Shown piece by piece: positions 8,419 to 15,704 of a DNA stretch of 64,000 bases. The DNA comes from Mycolicibacterium mageritense (GTDB lineage: Bacteria; Actinomycetota; Actinomycetes; Mycobacteriales; Mycobacteriaceae). The translations under genes and the position numbers were made by a program. The stretch spans positions 7,378,001 through 7,442,000 of the forward strand of contig NZ_AP022567.1 in the NCBI RefSeq assembly GCF_010727475.1. The letters are read 5' to 3'. The notes beneath the pieces are model-generated. The model was not told where the DNA came from. It worked only from the letters and a program-made list of their open reading frames with translations, and made no database searches. Every line of letters begins with the position of its first letter. Within the stretch, counting starts at the first letter, position 1.

Positions 8419-9560
8419 TACCGGCGGATGTTGTGGATCGGCGCGTTGTTGACCGGGGCGACCCGAACCGGGGTGCCGTACGTCGAGGCGTGCACCATCA
8501 TGCCGTCGCCGATGTAGATGCCCACGTGCGATGCGTCCGAGTAATAGGTCACCACATCGCCCGGCTGGATCTGGTCCATCGAGACGGGCTGACCGCCGTT
8601 GGCCATGGCCTGACTCGAGTGCGGCAGCGAGATGCCCGCGTGCTGGAACGACCACATCACCAGGCCCGAGCAGTCGAACGCGCTCGGACCCGAACCACCC
8701 CACGAGTACGGCGAGCCGATGCGGCTCAGCGCGGCCTGGATGACGGTGGCCGAATGATCGCTGCCGCCACCGGGGATCGCGGCCTCGGGCGGTGCGACGT
8801 CACCGGGCGGAATGCCCTCGGGCGGAGCCGCCAGAATGTTGGGGTCGTTGGCTGGTGGCAACGCGTCCGGCGCCGGTACCGGTGGTGCTGCCGGGGCCGG
8901 TGGGACAGCTGCCAACGCTTCGCGCTGACCCGGCGTCAACGCTTCGTACTGCGACTTGACGATCGCGATCTGCACCTGCAGCTGGCTTTGCTTGGATTGC
9001 AGATCGGCACGCACCGCGGCGGCCTGTTCGGCCGCGGTCTTGGCGTCGGCAGCCGAGCGTGCCGACACCTGCTCGGCCTCGGTCGCCTTGGTACTGGCCT
9101 CGCGGAAGCCCTTCATCTGTGTCGCCATCTCGGTGGCCATCACGCGCTGCACGGTCAACTGGTCGATCAACTGCTGCGGCGAGCCCGCGGTCAACATCGC
9201 GTCGAAGCCCGACGTGCGCCCGCCCATGTACTGCGCGGCAGCAACCTTGTCGACCGAGGCTTGGAACGTTGCCAGCTGCGCCTTGGTCGAATCCACCTCG
9301 GCCTGAGCGGCAGCGTGCTTCTGATCTGCTTCCTGTTGCGCGGCAAGCTTGTTGTTCAGATCCAGCTGGGCGGAATGCATCGCCTCGGTGGTCTGTTCAG
9401 CTTGTCGTGACAGTTCGTTGAGTTTTGCCAGTGCGTCGGCGGCGGGGTCCGCCTGCACACTGCCGGCAAGGAGGCCGGCGAATACCGTCAAGCCCGCGAT
9501 TGCACCTGCAATGGGTCGCTTGACTCGACTTGTGGGCCGGTGCGCGCGGTCGAGCCTCAA
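8415..9560 (-). CDS. ripC: peptidoglycan endopeptidase of the NlpC/P60 family, RipC-like (Rv2190c)
   Basis: 381 aa from a TTG start at 9560. A signal peptide (about residues 1-38: basic start, hydrophobic core, cleavage near VQA-DP) precedes a long coiled coil (about 40-170), a Pro-rich linker (about 215-265) and a C-terminal NlpC/P60 domain. The catalytic triad is visible as Cys297 (FDCSGL), His345 (SHVGIYIG) and His357 (MVHAS). Such enzymes cut between D-Glu and diaminopimelate in peptide stems, and the coiled coil is thought to be regulatory, possibly through FtsEX. A promoter-like TTGGAC-18-TAACCT lies about 60 bp upstream. Confidence 0.9.
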   Translation of the reverse strand: MRLDRAHRPTSRVKRPIAGAIAGLTVFAGLLAGSVQADPAADALAKLNELSRQAEQTTEAMHSAQLDLNNKLAAQQEADQKHAAAQAEVDSTKAQLATFQASVDKVAAAQYMGGRTSGFDAMLTAGSPQQLIDQLTVQRVMATEMATQMKGFREASTKATEAEQVSARSAADAKTAAEQAAAVRADLQSKQSQLQVQIAIVKSQYEALTPGQREALAAVPPAPAAPPVPAPDALPPANDPNILAAPPEGIPPGDVAPPEAAIPGGGSDHSATVIQAALSRIGSPYSWGGSGPSAFDCSGLVMWSFQHAGISLPHSSQAMANGGQPVSMDQIQPGDVVTYYSDASHVGIYIGDGMMVHASTYGTPVRVAPVNNAPIHNIRRY

Positions 9561-9619
9561 GTTTTCGTCCTCACAACTGGCGTTCGAATGCCGCCTCGAA
9601 CTGCGATTTGGTCACAGAT

Positions 9620-9649
9620 AGGTTACGAAACGGCATCGGGGTTGTCCAA
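9620..9649 (-). promoter_or_regulatory. candidate SigA promoter of ripC
   Basis: On the minus strand TTGGAC (9649-9644) and TAACCT (9625-9620) are separated by 18 bp, close to the mycobacterial SigA consensus, and the start of ripC lies about 60 bp further down. I looked for a c-di-AMP riboswitch, known upstream of some actinobacterial wall hydrolases, and did not see one. Confidence 0.4.
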
Positions 9650-9714
9650 CACAGGAGAGGTAAATTTAACAGGCCCGGCAGGAATTTTTTCTACGTGCCC
9701 ATCGATGCGTGTCG

Positions 9715-9969
9715 TCACGCAACCCCTGAGTCACGCCTCGAGTGAATCGGGACCAACCGCAGCCGGGGCGCCAACCCCACCTCAGCGAGCGCTTCGAGGG
9801 CTTGACGCTCGTCAGCCAGCAATCTTTCGGGCACTCCGAGCAAAACACTGACGACACAGTCCTGGCAGCCCGGTCCACGAACCGCGCAGTCGTCACAATC
9901 GATGATCACGCTCCCGCTGTCGGCGTCGGCGTGGCGGCCGGTGGCCCGGCCCTGCTCCTCGTATGGCAT
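9715..9969 (-). CDS. small Cys-rich conserved actinobacterial protein
   Basis: 84 aa starting at ATG 9969. The core VIIDCDDCAVRGPGCQDCVV has two CxxC pairs (DCDDC and GCQDC) that could hold zinc or an Fe-S cluster, followed by LLG--ERLLADERQALEALAEVGLAP, a short helical tail ending in RLRLVPI. As I recall, small proteins of this pattern occur next to NlpC/P60 genes in other actinobacteria, so it is likely a real gene. A later GTG at the VIIDCD stretch is a possible alternative start. It lies 154 bp upstream of ripC on the same strand. The function is unknown. Confidence 0.7.
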   Translation of the reverse strand: MPYEEQGRATGRHADADSGSVIIDCDDCAVRGPGCQDCVVSVLLGVPERLLADERQALEALAEVGLAPRLRLVPIHSRRDSGVA

Positions 9970-10083
9970 CTCTGACCGTCCTCTCGATCGGTGTTGCGCG
10001 CACGGTATCGCCGGCCACCGACAAGCCGCCGCGGCCGCGTGGCAACCGAATCCTGTCGGTGGCCGTGCCTACGGTCTGGGGTC

Positions 10084-11970
10084 ATGGGCCAGCACCACGG
10101 GAGCACCCGGGCCGAGACCGGCCAGCTGACCCTGGATTTCGACCGCGACCTCGAAATGGTGTCGCTGGCCGAGACCACCTTCGTGGTGGTGGACCTGGAA
10201 ACCACCGGCGGGCGGGCGACCGCGTCGCAGCCGGGCGGCCCGCATGACGCCATCACCGAGATCGGCGCCGTCAAGATCCGCGGCGGCGAGGTGCTCGGCG
10301 AGCTGGCCACGCTCGTCGACCCCGGCCGGTCCATCCCGCCCCAGATCGTCGAGCTGACCGGGATCACCTCGGCCATGGTCCGCGACGCACCGCGCATCGA
10401 ATCGGTGCTGCCCGCCTTCCTCGAGTTCGCCAGGGGCGCGGTTCTGGTCGCCCACAACGCCGGATTCGACGTGGGTTTCCTGCGGGCCGCTGCCGAACGG
10501 GCCCAGCTCCCCTGGCCCCGGCCACCCGTGCTGTGCACGGTCAAGCTCGCGCGCCGTGTCCTCACGCGCGACGAGGCGCCCAGTGTCCGGCTGTCGGAGT
10601 TGGCGCGGTTGTTCGGTGCGTCGACCACGCCGACGCACCGCGCGCTCGACGACGCGCGCGCCACGGTCGACGTTCTGCACGGGCTCATGGAGCGCGTCGG
10701 CAACCAGGGTGTGCACACGTACGCCGACCTCCGGGCGTACCTGCCCAACACGAGTCCGGCGCAGCGGCGCAACCGCAGCCTGGCCGACCGGTTGCCGAAC
10801 CGGCCGGGCGTGTACCTGTTCCGCGGACCGTCGAACGAGGTGCTCTACGTGGGTACCGCGGTGGATCTGCGCCGGCGCGTCCGCCAGTACTTCACCGGCG
10901 CCGATCCGCGGGCCCGCATGAAGGAGATGGCGTCGCTGGCCACGGCGGTCGATCACGTCGAATGCGCACACGAGCTGGAGGCCGGAGTCCGTGAGCTACG
11001 GCTGCTGGCGGCGCATGCGCCGCCCTACAACCGGCGCTCCAAGGCGCCGCAGCGGTGGTGGTGGGTGGCGTTGACCGACGAGGCGTTCCCGCGGTTCACC
11101 ACGGTGCGAAACCCCAAGGAGCGCACGGCCCTCGGCCCGTTCTCGGCGCGGGCCGACGCCGTGCAGACGGCCGCGCTGCTGGCTCGCTTCACGGGCGTGC
11201 GCACCTGCACGGGCCGGTTGGCCGCCGCTTCGACCCACCGCTGCCCGGTGCTCGAACTGTCGCCCTGCCCCGCACCCCAGGGCGCCGGGGCCGCCGACTA
11301 CGCCTCGGCCCGGCAGCGTGCGGAGGCACTGATCGGCGGCACCGACGGCACCGTGCTCGCCGAGATCCTGGCCCACATCACCGAACTGGCCGGGGCCAAC
11401 CGCTACGAGACCGCCGCGCGGGTCCGCGACCACGCCACGGTCGCCATCGAGGCGCTGTGGCGGGGGCAACGGCTCGCAGCCCTGGCGGCACTGCCCGAGC
11501 TGGTGGCGGCGCGCGGCGACGGAAACGGCGGCTGGCACCTGGCGGTCATCCGCCACGGGCAGCTGGCCGCTGCGGGCACCGCGCCGCGTGGCGTACCCCC
11601 CATGCCGGTGGTCGAGGCCCTCTGCGCGGCAGCACAAGTCGTGCTACCGGTCCCCGGCCCGCTCGGCGGTGCCCTGGTCGAGGAGACCGCGCTCATCGCG
11701 CGCTGGCTCGCGCAGCCGGGCGTCCGCATCGTGCACTGCCTGGGCGACGTGGGCTACGCCACGCCGCTGGGATCGGCCGGGCGCTACGCGCAGTGGGCGG
11801 CTACCGCGCGGTCGGCGAGGTTGGCCGCCGAGCAACAGAGCCGCTCAGAGCTGGTGGCCGAACCGCACCCAACGCGCGAGCAGCTTTTCGGCCGCCCCGG
11901 AGTCGATGGCTTCGGTGGCGCGGGCCAGACCGGATTCCCACGCAGGCACCCACTGGGCGTCGCTGGCTAG
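10084..11970 (+). CDS. DnaQ-like 3'-5' exonuclease fused to a UvrC/Cho-type GIY-YIG endonuclease domain (Rv2191-like)
   Basis: 628 aa. The N-terminal DEDDh exonuclease domain shows Exo I (VVVDLETTG, near residue 35), Exo II (HNAGFDVGFL) and Exo III (HRALDDARAT). A GIY-YIG nuclease domain like the UvrC N-terminus or Cho starts near residue 240 (PGVYLFRG---VLYVGTAVDLRRRVRQYF). A C-terminal part of about 280 aa includes HRCPVLELSPCPAP, reminiscent of the UvrC Cys cluster. The fusion suggests DNA repair with incision and trimming in one chain. ATG 10084 is used because the extension upstream is Arg-rich and lacks domain support. The last 126 bases overlap the 3' end of trpD on the other strand. 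Confidence 0.85.
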   Translation: MGQHHGSTRAETGQLTLDFDRDLEMVSLAETTFVVVDLETTGGRATASQPGGPHDAITEIGAVKIRGGEVLGELATLVDPGRSIPPQIVELTGITSAMVRDAPRIESVLPAFLEFARGAVLVAHNAGFDVGFLRAAAERAQLPWPRPPVLCTVKLARRVLTRDEAPSVRLSELARLFGASTTPTHRALDDARATVDVLHGLMERVGNQGVHTYADLRAYLPNTSPAQRRNRSLADRLPNRPGVYLFRGPSNEVLYVGTAVDLRRRVRQYFTGADPRARMKEMASLATAVDHVECAHELEAGVRELRLLAAHAPPYNRRSKAPQRWWWVALTDEAFPRFTTVRNPKERTALGPFSARADAVQTAALLARFTGVRTCTGRLAAASTHRCPVLELSPCPAPQGAGAADYASARQRAEALIGGTDGTVLAEILAHITELAGANRYETAARVRDHATVAIEALWRGQRLAALAALPELVAARGDGNGGWHLAVIRHGQLAAAGTAPRGVPPMPVVEALCAAAQVVLPVPGPLGGALVEETALIARWLAQPGVRIVHCLGDVGYATPLGSAGRYAQWAATARSARLAAEQQSRSELVAEPHPTREQLFGRPGVDGFGGAGQTGFPRRHPLGVAG

Positions 11971-12939
11971 CCCGGCGTGGGCGACCATGGCCCCGGCCGC
12001 GTTGAGCACCACGGCATCCCGGACGGGGCCCTTGGCGCCGCCCAGCACTGCCCGGGTCGATGCCGCGTTGGTGGCCGCGTCACCGCCGACGAGCTCACTG
12101 ATCTCGGCGCGCGCGAATCCGAATGCCGCGGGGTCGAACGTCAACCGCTCGACGGTGCCCGCCTGCACGCGCCAGATGGTGCTGGTGGTCGTGGTGGTCA
12201 GTTCGTCGAGGCCGTCGTCGCCGTGCACCACAAGCACGCTGGAGCCGCGGGCGGCCAGCACGCCCGCCATGACCTCGGCCAGATCGGCCCACGCGCAGCC
12301 GATCAGGCCGGCCCGCGGGGTGGCCGGATTGGTCAGCGGACCAAGCAGATTGAAGACCGTCGGCACGCCGATCTCGCGGCGCACCACCGACGCGTGCCGG
12401 TACGACGGGTGGAACTGCGGCGCGAAGGCGAAGCCGATGCCCACCTCGGCGACGCTGCGGGCCAGTTCGTCCGGGCCGAGGTCGATCCTGACCCCGAGGG
12501 CTTCCAGCGTGTCGGCGCCACCCGAGAGCGACGACGCCGCGCGGTTGCCGTGCTTGACCACCGGCACGCCGCACGCCGCGACCACGATCGCGGCCATGGT
12601 GGACAGGTTGACGGTGTTGGCGCCGTCGCCGCCCGTGCCGACGATGTCGACGGTGTCCGTGCCGATCTGACCGGTGGGCACGCGGCGCGCGTGCGACAGC
12701 ATGATGTCGGCCAGCTCGCCCACCTCGCCCGAGTTCGGGCGCTTCATCTTCATCGCCACCGCGAACGCCGAGATCTGGGCCGGGGTCGCCACACCGGTCA
12801 TGATCTGGTCCATCGCCCAGGCCGCCTGACCGTTCAGCAGGCTCTGACCGGTGGTCAACCGGCCCAGGATCTGCGGCCACGTGGGGGCCGGCTGGGAACG
12901 CGACGCGGACGAAGACGAGCGAGAGAATCCAGATACCAC
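11845..12939 (-). CDS. trpD: anthranilate phosphoribosyltransferase
   Basis: 364 aa from GTG 12939. It transfers phosphoribose from PRPP to anthranilate in tryptophan synthesis. The PRPP/diphosphate loop VGTGGDGANTVNLST and the anthranilate site KHGNRAASS are both intact, and the metal-binding region appears as GDDGLDELTTTT. A Ser-rich extension of about 20 aa precedes the helical domain. The gene stands alone, not in a trp operon, as in other mycobacteria (Rv2192c). Its last 126 bases overlap the fusion nuclease gene; it is divergent from ctaE across 124 bp. Confidence 0.93.
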   Translation of the reverse strand: MVSGFSRSSSSASRSQPAPTWPQILGRLTTGQSLLNGQAAWAMDQIMTGVATPAQISAFAVAMKMKRPNSGEVGELADIMLSHARRVPTGQIGTDTVDIVGTGGDGANTVNLSTMAAIVVAACGVPVVKHGNRAASSLSGGADTLEALGVRIDLGPDELARSVAEVGIGFAFAPQFHPSYRHASVVRREIGVPTVFNLLGPLTNPATPRAGLIGCAWADLAEVMAGVLAARGSSVLVVHGDDGLDELTTTTTSTIWRVQAGTVERLTFDPAAFGFARAEISELVGGDAATNAASTRAVLGGAKGPVRDAVVLNAAGAMVAHAGLASDAQWVPAWESGLARATEAIDSGAAEKLLARWVRFGHQL

Positions 12940-13050
12940 CGCCGAATGTTATCGCCCGGCGGGGATCTGGCCCGGCGTCTGCCCGGCATCGGTTCGAGCG
13001 GAATCCGGCCAATTGCTCGACCCGGGTGGAGTTCGACAACTACAAAGCGT

Positions 13051-13056
13051 CATACT
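13051..13056 (+). promoter_or_regulatory. candidate -10 element for a leaderless ctaE-qcrCAB transcript
   Basis: CATACT ends 7 bp before the GTG of ctaE, and no good ribosome-binding site is seen upstream of that GTG. This is the spacing of leaderless mycobacterial mRNAs. Confidence 0.35.
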
Positions 13057-13063
13057 TGCGGAT

Positions 13064-13675
13064 GTGACGAGCGCTGTAGGGACCTCGGGAACCGCCATCA
13101 CATCGCGTGTTCATTCGCTGAACCGACCCAACATGGTCAGTGTCGGCACCATAGTGTGGCTTTCCAGTGAGCTGATGTTCTTTGCTGGGCTGTTCGCGAT
13201 GTACTTCACCGCGCGCGCCCAGGCTGGAGGCGACTGGCCGCCCGAGCCAACCGAACTGAATTTGGCCCTTGCCGTACCGGTGACGCTGGTGTTGATCGCG
13301 TCGTCGTTCACCTGCCAGATGGGCGTGTTCGCCGCCGAGCGCGGTGACGTGTTCGGGCTGCGCCGGTGGTATGTGATCACGTTCCTGATGGGCCTGTTCT
13401 TCGTGCTGGGCCAGGGATACGAGTACATCCACCTGGTCGAGCACGGCACCACGATCCCCGGCAGCGCTTACGGATCGGTCTTCTACCTGGCAACCGGTTT
13501 CCACGGCCTGCACGTGATCGGCGGTCTGGTTGCCTTCATCTTCCTGCTGGCCCGCACGAAGATGAGTAAGTTCACCCCCGCGCAGGCCACCGCCGCGATC
13601 GTCGTCTCGTACTACTGGCACTTCGTCGACATCGTCTGGATTGCGCTGTTCGCCACCATCTACTTCGTCAGGTGA
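13064..13675 (+). CDS. ctaE: cytochrome c oxidase subunit III
   Basis: 203 aa from GTG 13064, the same length as M. tuberculosis CtaE. The N-terminal SRVHSLNRPNMVSVGTIVWL and the helix VWLSSELMFFAGLFAMYF are typical of subunit III, and there are five membrane segments in all. FHGLHVIGGL and the closing YYWHFVDIVWIALF are the family's C-terminal signature. It is a core subunit of the aa3 oxidase and is transcribed with qcrC-qcrA-qcrB, which matches the bcc-aa3 supercomplex of mycobacteria, where electrons pass directly from the di-haem cytochrome c to CuA. The spacing to qcrC is 59 bp. Confidence 0.95.
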   Translation: MTSAVGTSGTAITSRVHSLNRPNMVSVGTIVWLSSELMFFAGLFAMYFTARAQAGGDWPPEPTELNLALAVPVTLVLIASSFTCQMGVFAAERGDVFGLRRWYVITFLMGLFFVLGQGYEYIHLVEHGTTIPGSAYGSVFYLATGFHGLHVIGGLVAFIFLLARTKMSKFTPAQATAAIVVSYYWHFVDIVWIALFATIYFVR

Positions 13676-13734
13676 TCGGCTCGCCGATGCATCCGATAAT
13701 CGCCTCGCCGATGAGTTCGATGAGAAGGAGTTCG

Positions 13735-14541
13735 ATGACCAGCAAGTCGCGCCGTCGGCTACGCCGGCGATTGTCAGCAGGATTGCTGCTGTTGATCGGC
13801 CTGGCAGTCGCGGGTGGTGTTGCGGCAACGCTCACGCCGACACCGCAGGTTGCCGTCGCCGATGAATCGCAGTCGGCCCTGCTGCGCACCGGCAAGCAGC
13901 TTTTCGACACCTCGTGCGTGTCGTGCCACGGCGCCAATCTGCAGGGTGTGCCGGACCGCGGCCCCAGCCTGATCGGCACCGGCGAGGCGGCCGTGTACTT
14001 CCAGGTGTCCACCGGCCGCATGCCCGCGATGCGCGGCGAGGCTCAGGCCCCGTCGAAGCCCGAACACTTCGACGAGTCGCAGATCGATGCGCTCGGCGCG
14101 TACGTGCAGGCCAACGGCGGCGGCCCGACGGTCGTGCGTGACGCCAACGGCGAGATCGCCCAGGAGTCGCTGATGGGCTCCAACGTGGCCCGCGGTGGTG
14201 ACCTGTTCCGGCTCAACTGCGCGTCGTGCCACAACTTCACCGGCAAGGGCGGCGCACTGTCCTCCGGCAAGTACGCCCCGGATCTCGGCGACGCCAACCC
14301 GCAGCAGATCTACACCGCGATGCTGACCGGTCCGCAGAACATGCCCAAGTTCTCCGACCGCCAGCTCTCCCCCGAGGAGAAGCGCGACATCGTCGCCTAC
14401 GTCCGCGAGTCGGCGGAGACCCCCAGCTACGGCGGTTACGGCCTCGGTGGCTTCGGCCCCGCGCCCGAGGGCATGGCGATGTGGATCATCGGCATGGTCG
14501 CTGCCATCGGTATCGCAATGTGGATCGGAGCACGGGCATGA
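13735..14541 (+). CDS. qcrC: menaquinol:cytochrome c reductase, di-haem cytochrome c subunit QcrC
   Basis: 268 aa. Two haem c sites are visible: CVSCH at 61-65 and CASCH at 162-166, each in a separate cytochrome domain. A membrane-spanning signal-anchor lies at about 12-32 and a C-terminal membrane helix (MAMWIIGMVAAIGIAMWIG) holds it in the complex. The two haems replace a soluble cytochrome c and carry electrons from the bc1-like core to CtaC. The ATG at 13735 has AAGGAG at correct spacing; earlier in-frame ATGs would give a 21-residue leader without support. The stop overlaps the qcrA start as ATGA. Confidence 0.95.
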   Translation: MTSKSRRRLRRRLSAGLLLLIGLAVAGGVAATLTPTPQVAVADESQSALLRTGKQLFDTSCVSCHGANLQGVPDRGPSLIGTGEAAVYFQVSTGRMPAMRGEAQAPSKPEHFDESQIDALGAYVQANGGGPTVVRDANGEIAQESLMGSNVARGGDLFRLNCASCHNFTGKGGALSSGKYAPDLGDANPQQIYTAMLTGPQNMPKFSDRQLSPEEKRDIVAYVRESAETPSYGGYGLGGFGPAPEGMAMWIIGMVAAIGIAMWIGARA

Positions 14542-15704
14542 GCGACAACACCCCGCAGACTCCCAGCGACGCTGAACTGACGGAGATGTCGCGCGAGGAG
14601 CTCGTCGAACTCGGCGGCAAGATCGACGGCGTCGAGACCATCTTCAAGGAGCCGCGCTGGCCCATCTCCGGCACCAAGGCCGAGAAGCGCGCCGAACGCG
14701 TGGTGGCGTACTGGCTTCTGCTTGGCGGCTTTTCGGGCCTGGCCCTGCTGCTGGTGTTCCTGTTCTGGCCGTGGGAGTACAAGCCGTTCGGCTCAGAGGG
14801 TGAGTTCCTCTACTCGCTGGCCACGCCGCTGTACGGCCTGACCTTCGGCCTGTCGATCCTGTCGATCGGCGTCGGTGCCGTGCTGTTCCAGAAGAAGTTC
14901 ATCCCCGAGGAGATCTCGGTCCAGGACCGTCACGACGGGCGCTCCTCCGAGCTGCACCGCAAGACCGTCGCGGCCAACCTCACCGACGCTCTCGAAGGTT
15001 CGACCCTCAAGCGCCGCAAGGTCATCGGCCTGTCGCTCGGCATCGGCCTCGGTGCGTTCGGTGCGGGCACGCTGGTCGCCTTCATCGGCGGCCTGATCAA
15101 GAACCCGTGGAAGCCCGTGGTGCCCACCGCAGAGGGCAAGAAGGCCGTGCTGTGGACGTCGGGCTGGACCCCGCGGTTCCACGGCGAGACCATCTACCTG
15201 GCCCGCGCGACCGGCAGGCCCGGCTCGTCGCCGTTTGTCAAGATGCGGCCCGAGGACATCGACGCAGGCGGCATGGAGACCGTGTTCCCGTGGCGGGAAT
15301 CTGACGGCGACGGCACCACCGTCGAGTCGGAGCACCACCTCACCGAGATCGCCATGGGTGTGCGCAACCCGGTCATGCTGATCCGCATCAAGCCTGCCGA
15401 CATGCCCAAGGTGGTCAAGCGCAAGGGACAGGAAAGCTTCAACTTCGGTGAGCTGTTCGCGTTCACCAAGGTGTGCTCGCACCTGGGCTGCCCCTCGTCG
15501 CTGTACGAGCAGCAGACCTACCGCATCCTGTGCCCGTGCCACCAGTCGCAGTTCGACGCGCTGCACTTCGCCAAGCCGATCTTCGGTCCGGCGGCACGCG
15601 CGTTGGCCCAGCTGCCCATCACCATCGACAAGGACGGTTACCTCGTCGCCAATGGTGACTTCATCGAACCCGTCGGACCGGCATTCTGGGAGCGCAAATC
15701 ATGA
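14538..15704 (+). CDS. qcrA: menaquinol:cytochrome c reductase, Rieske iron-sulfur subunit QcrA
   Basis: 388 aa from ATG 14538, coupled to qcrC by ATGA. Three membrane segments lie in the N-terminal half (around VAYWLLLGGFSGLALLLVFL, YGLTFGLSILSIGVGAVLF and GIGLGAFGAGTLVAFIGG), more than the single anchor of classical Rieske proteins, as in other actinobacteria. The [2Fe-2S] ligands are Cys313/His315 (CSHLGC) and Cys332/His335 (CPCHQSQFD). It takes electrons from menaquinol and passes them to QcrC. The stop overlaps the start of qcrB as ATGA. Confidence 0.95.
   Translation: MSDNTPQTPSDAELTEMSREELVELGGKIDGVETIFKEPRWPISGTKAEKRAERVVAYWLLLGGFSGLALLLVFLFWPWEYKPFGSEGEFLYSLATPLYGLTFGLSILSIGVGAVLFQKKFIPEEISVQDRHDGRSSELHRKTVAANLTDALEGSTLKRRKVIGLSLGIGLGAFGAGTLVAFIGGLIKNPWKPVVPTAEGKKAVLWTSGWTPRFHGETIYLARATGRPGSSPFVKMRPEDIDAGGMETVFPWRESDGDGTTVESEHHLTEIAMGVRNPVMLIRIKPADMPKVVKRKGQESFNFGELFAFTKVCSHLGCPSSLYEQQTYRILCPCHQSQFDALHFAKPIFGPAARALAQLPITIDKDGYLVANGDFIEPVGPAFWERKS

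Noticed and set aside
9561..9714. c-di-AMP (ydaO-type) riboswitch upstream of ripC
   Set aside because: The leader is too short after the candidate promoter and I could not find the conserved helices.
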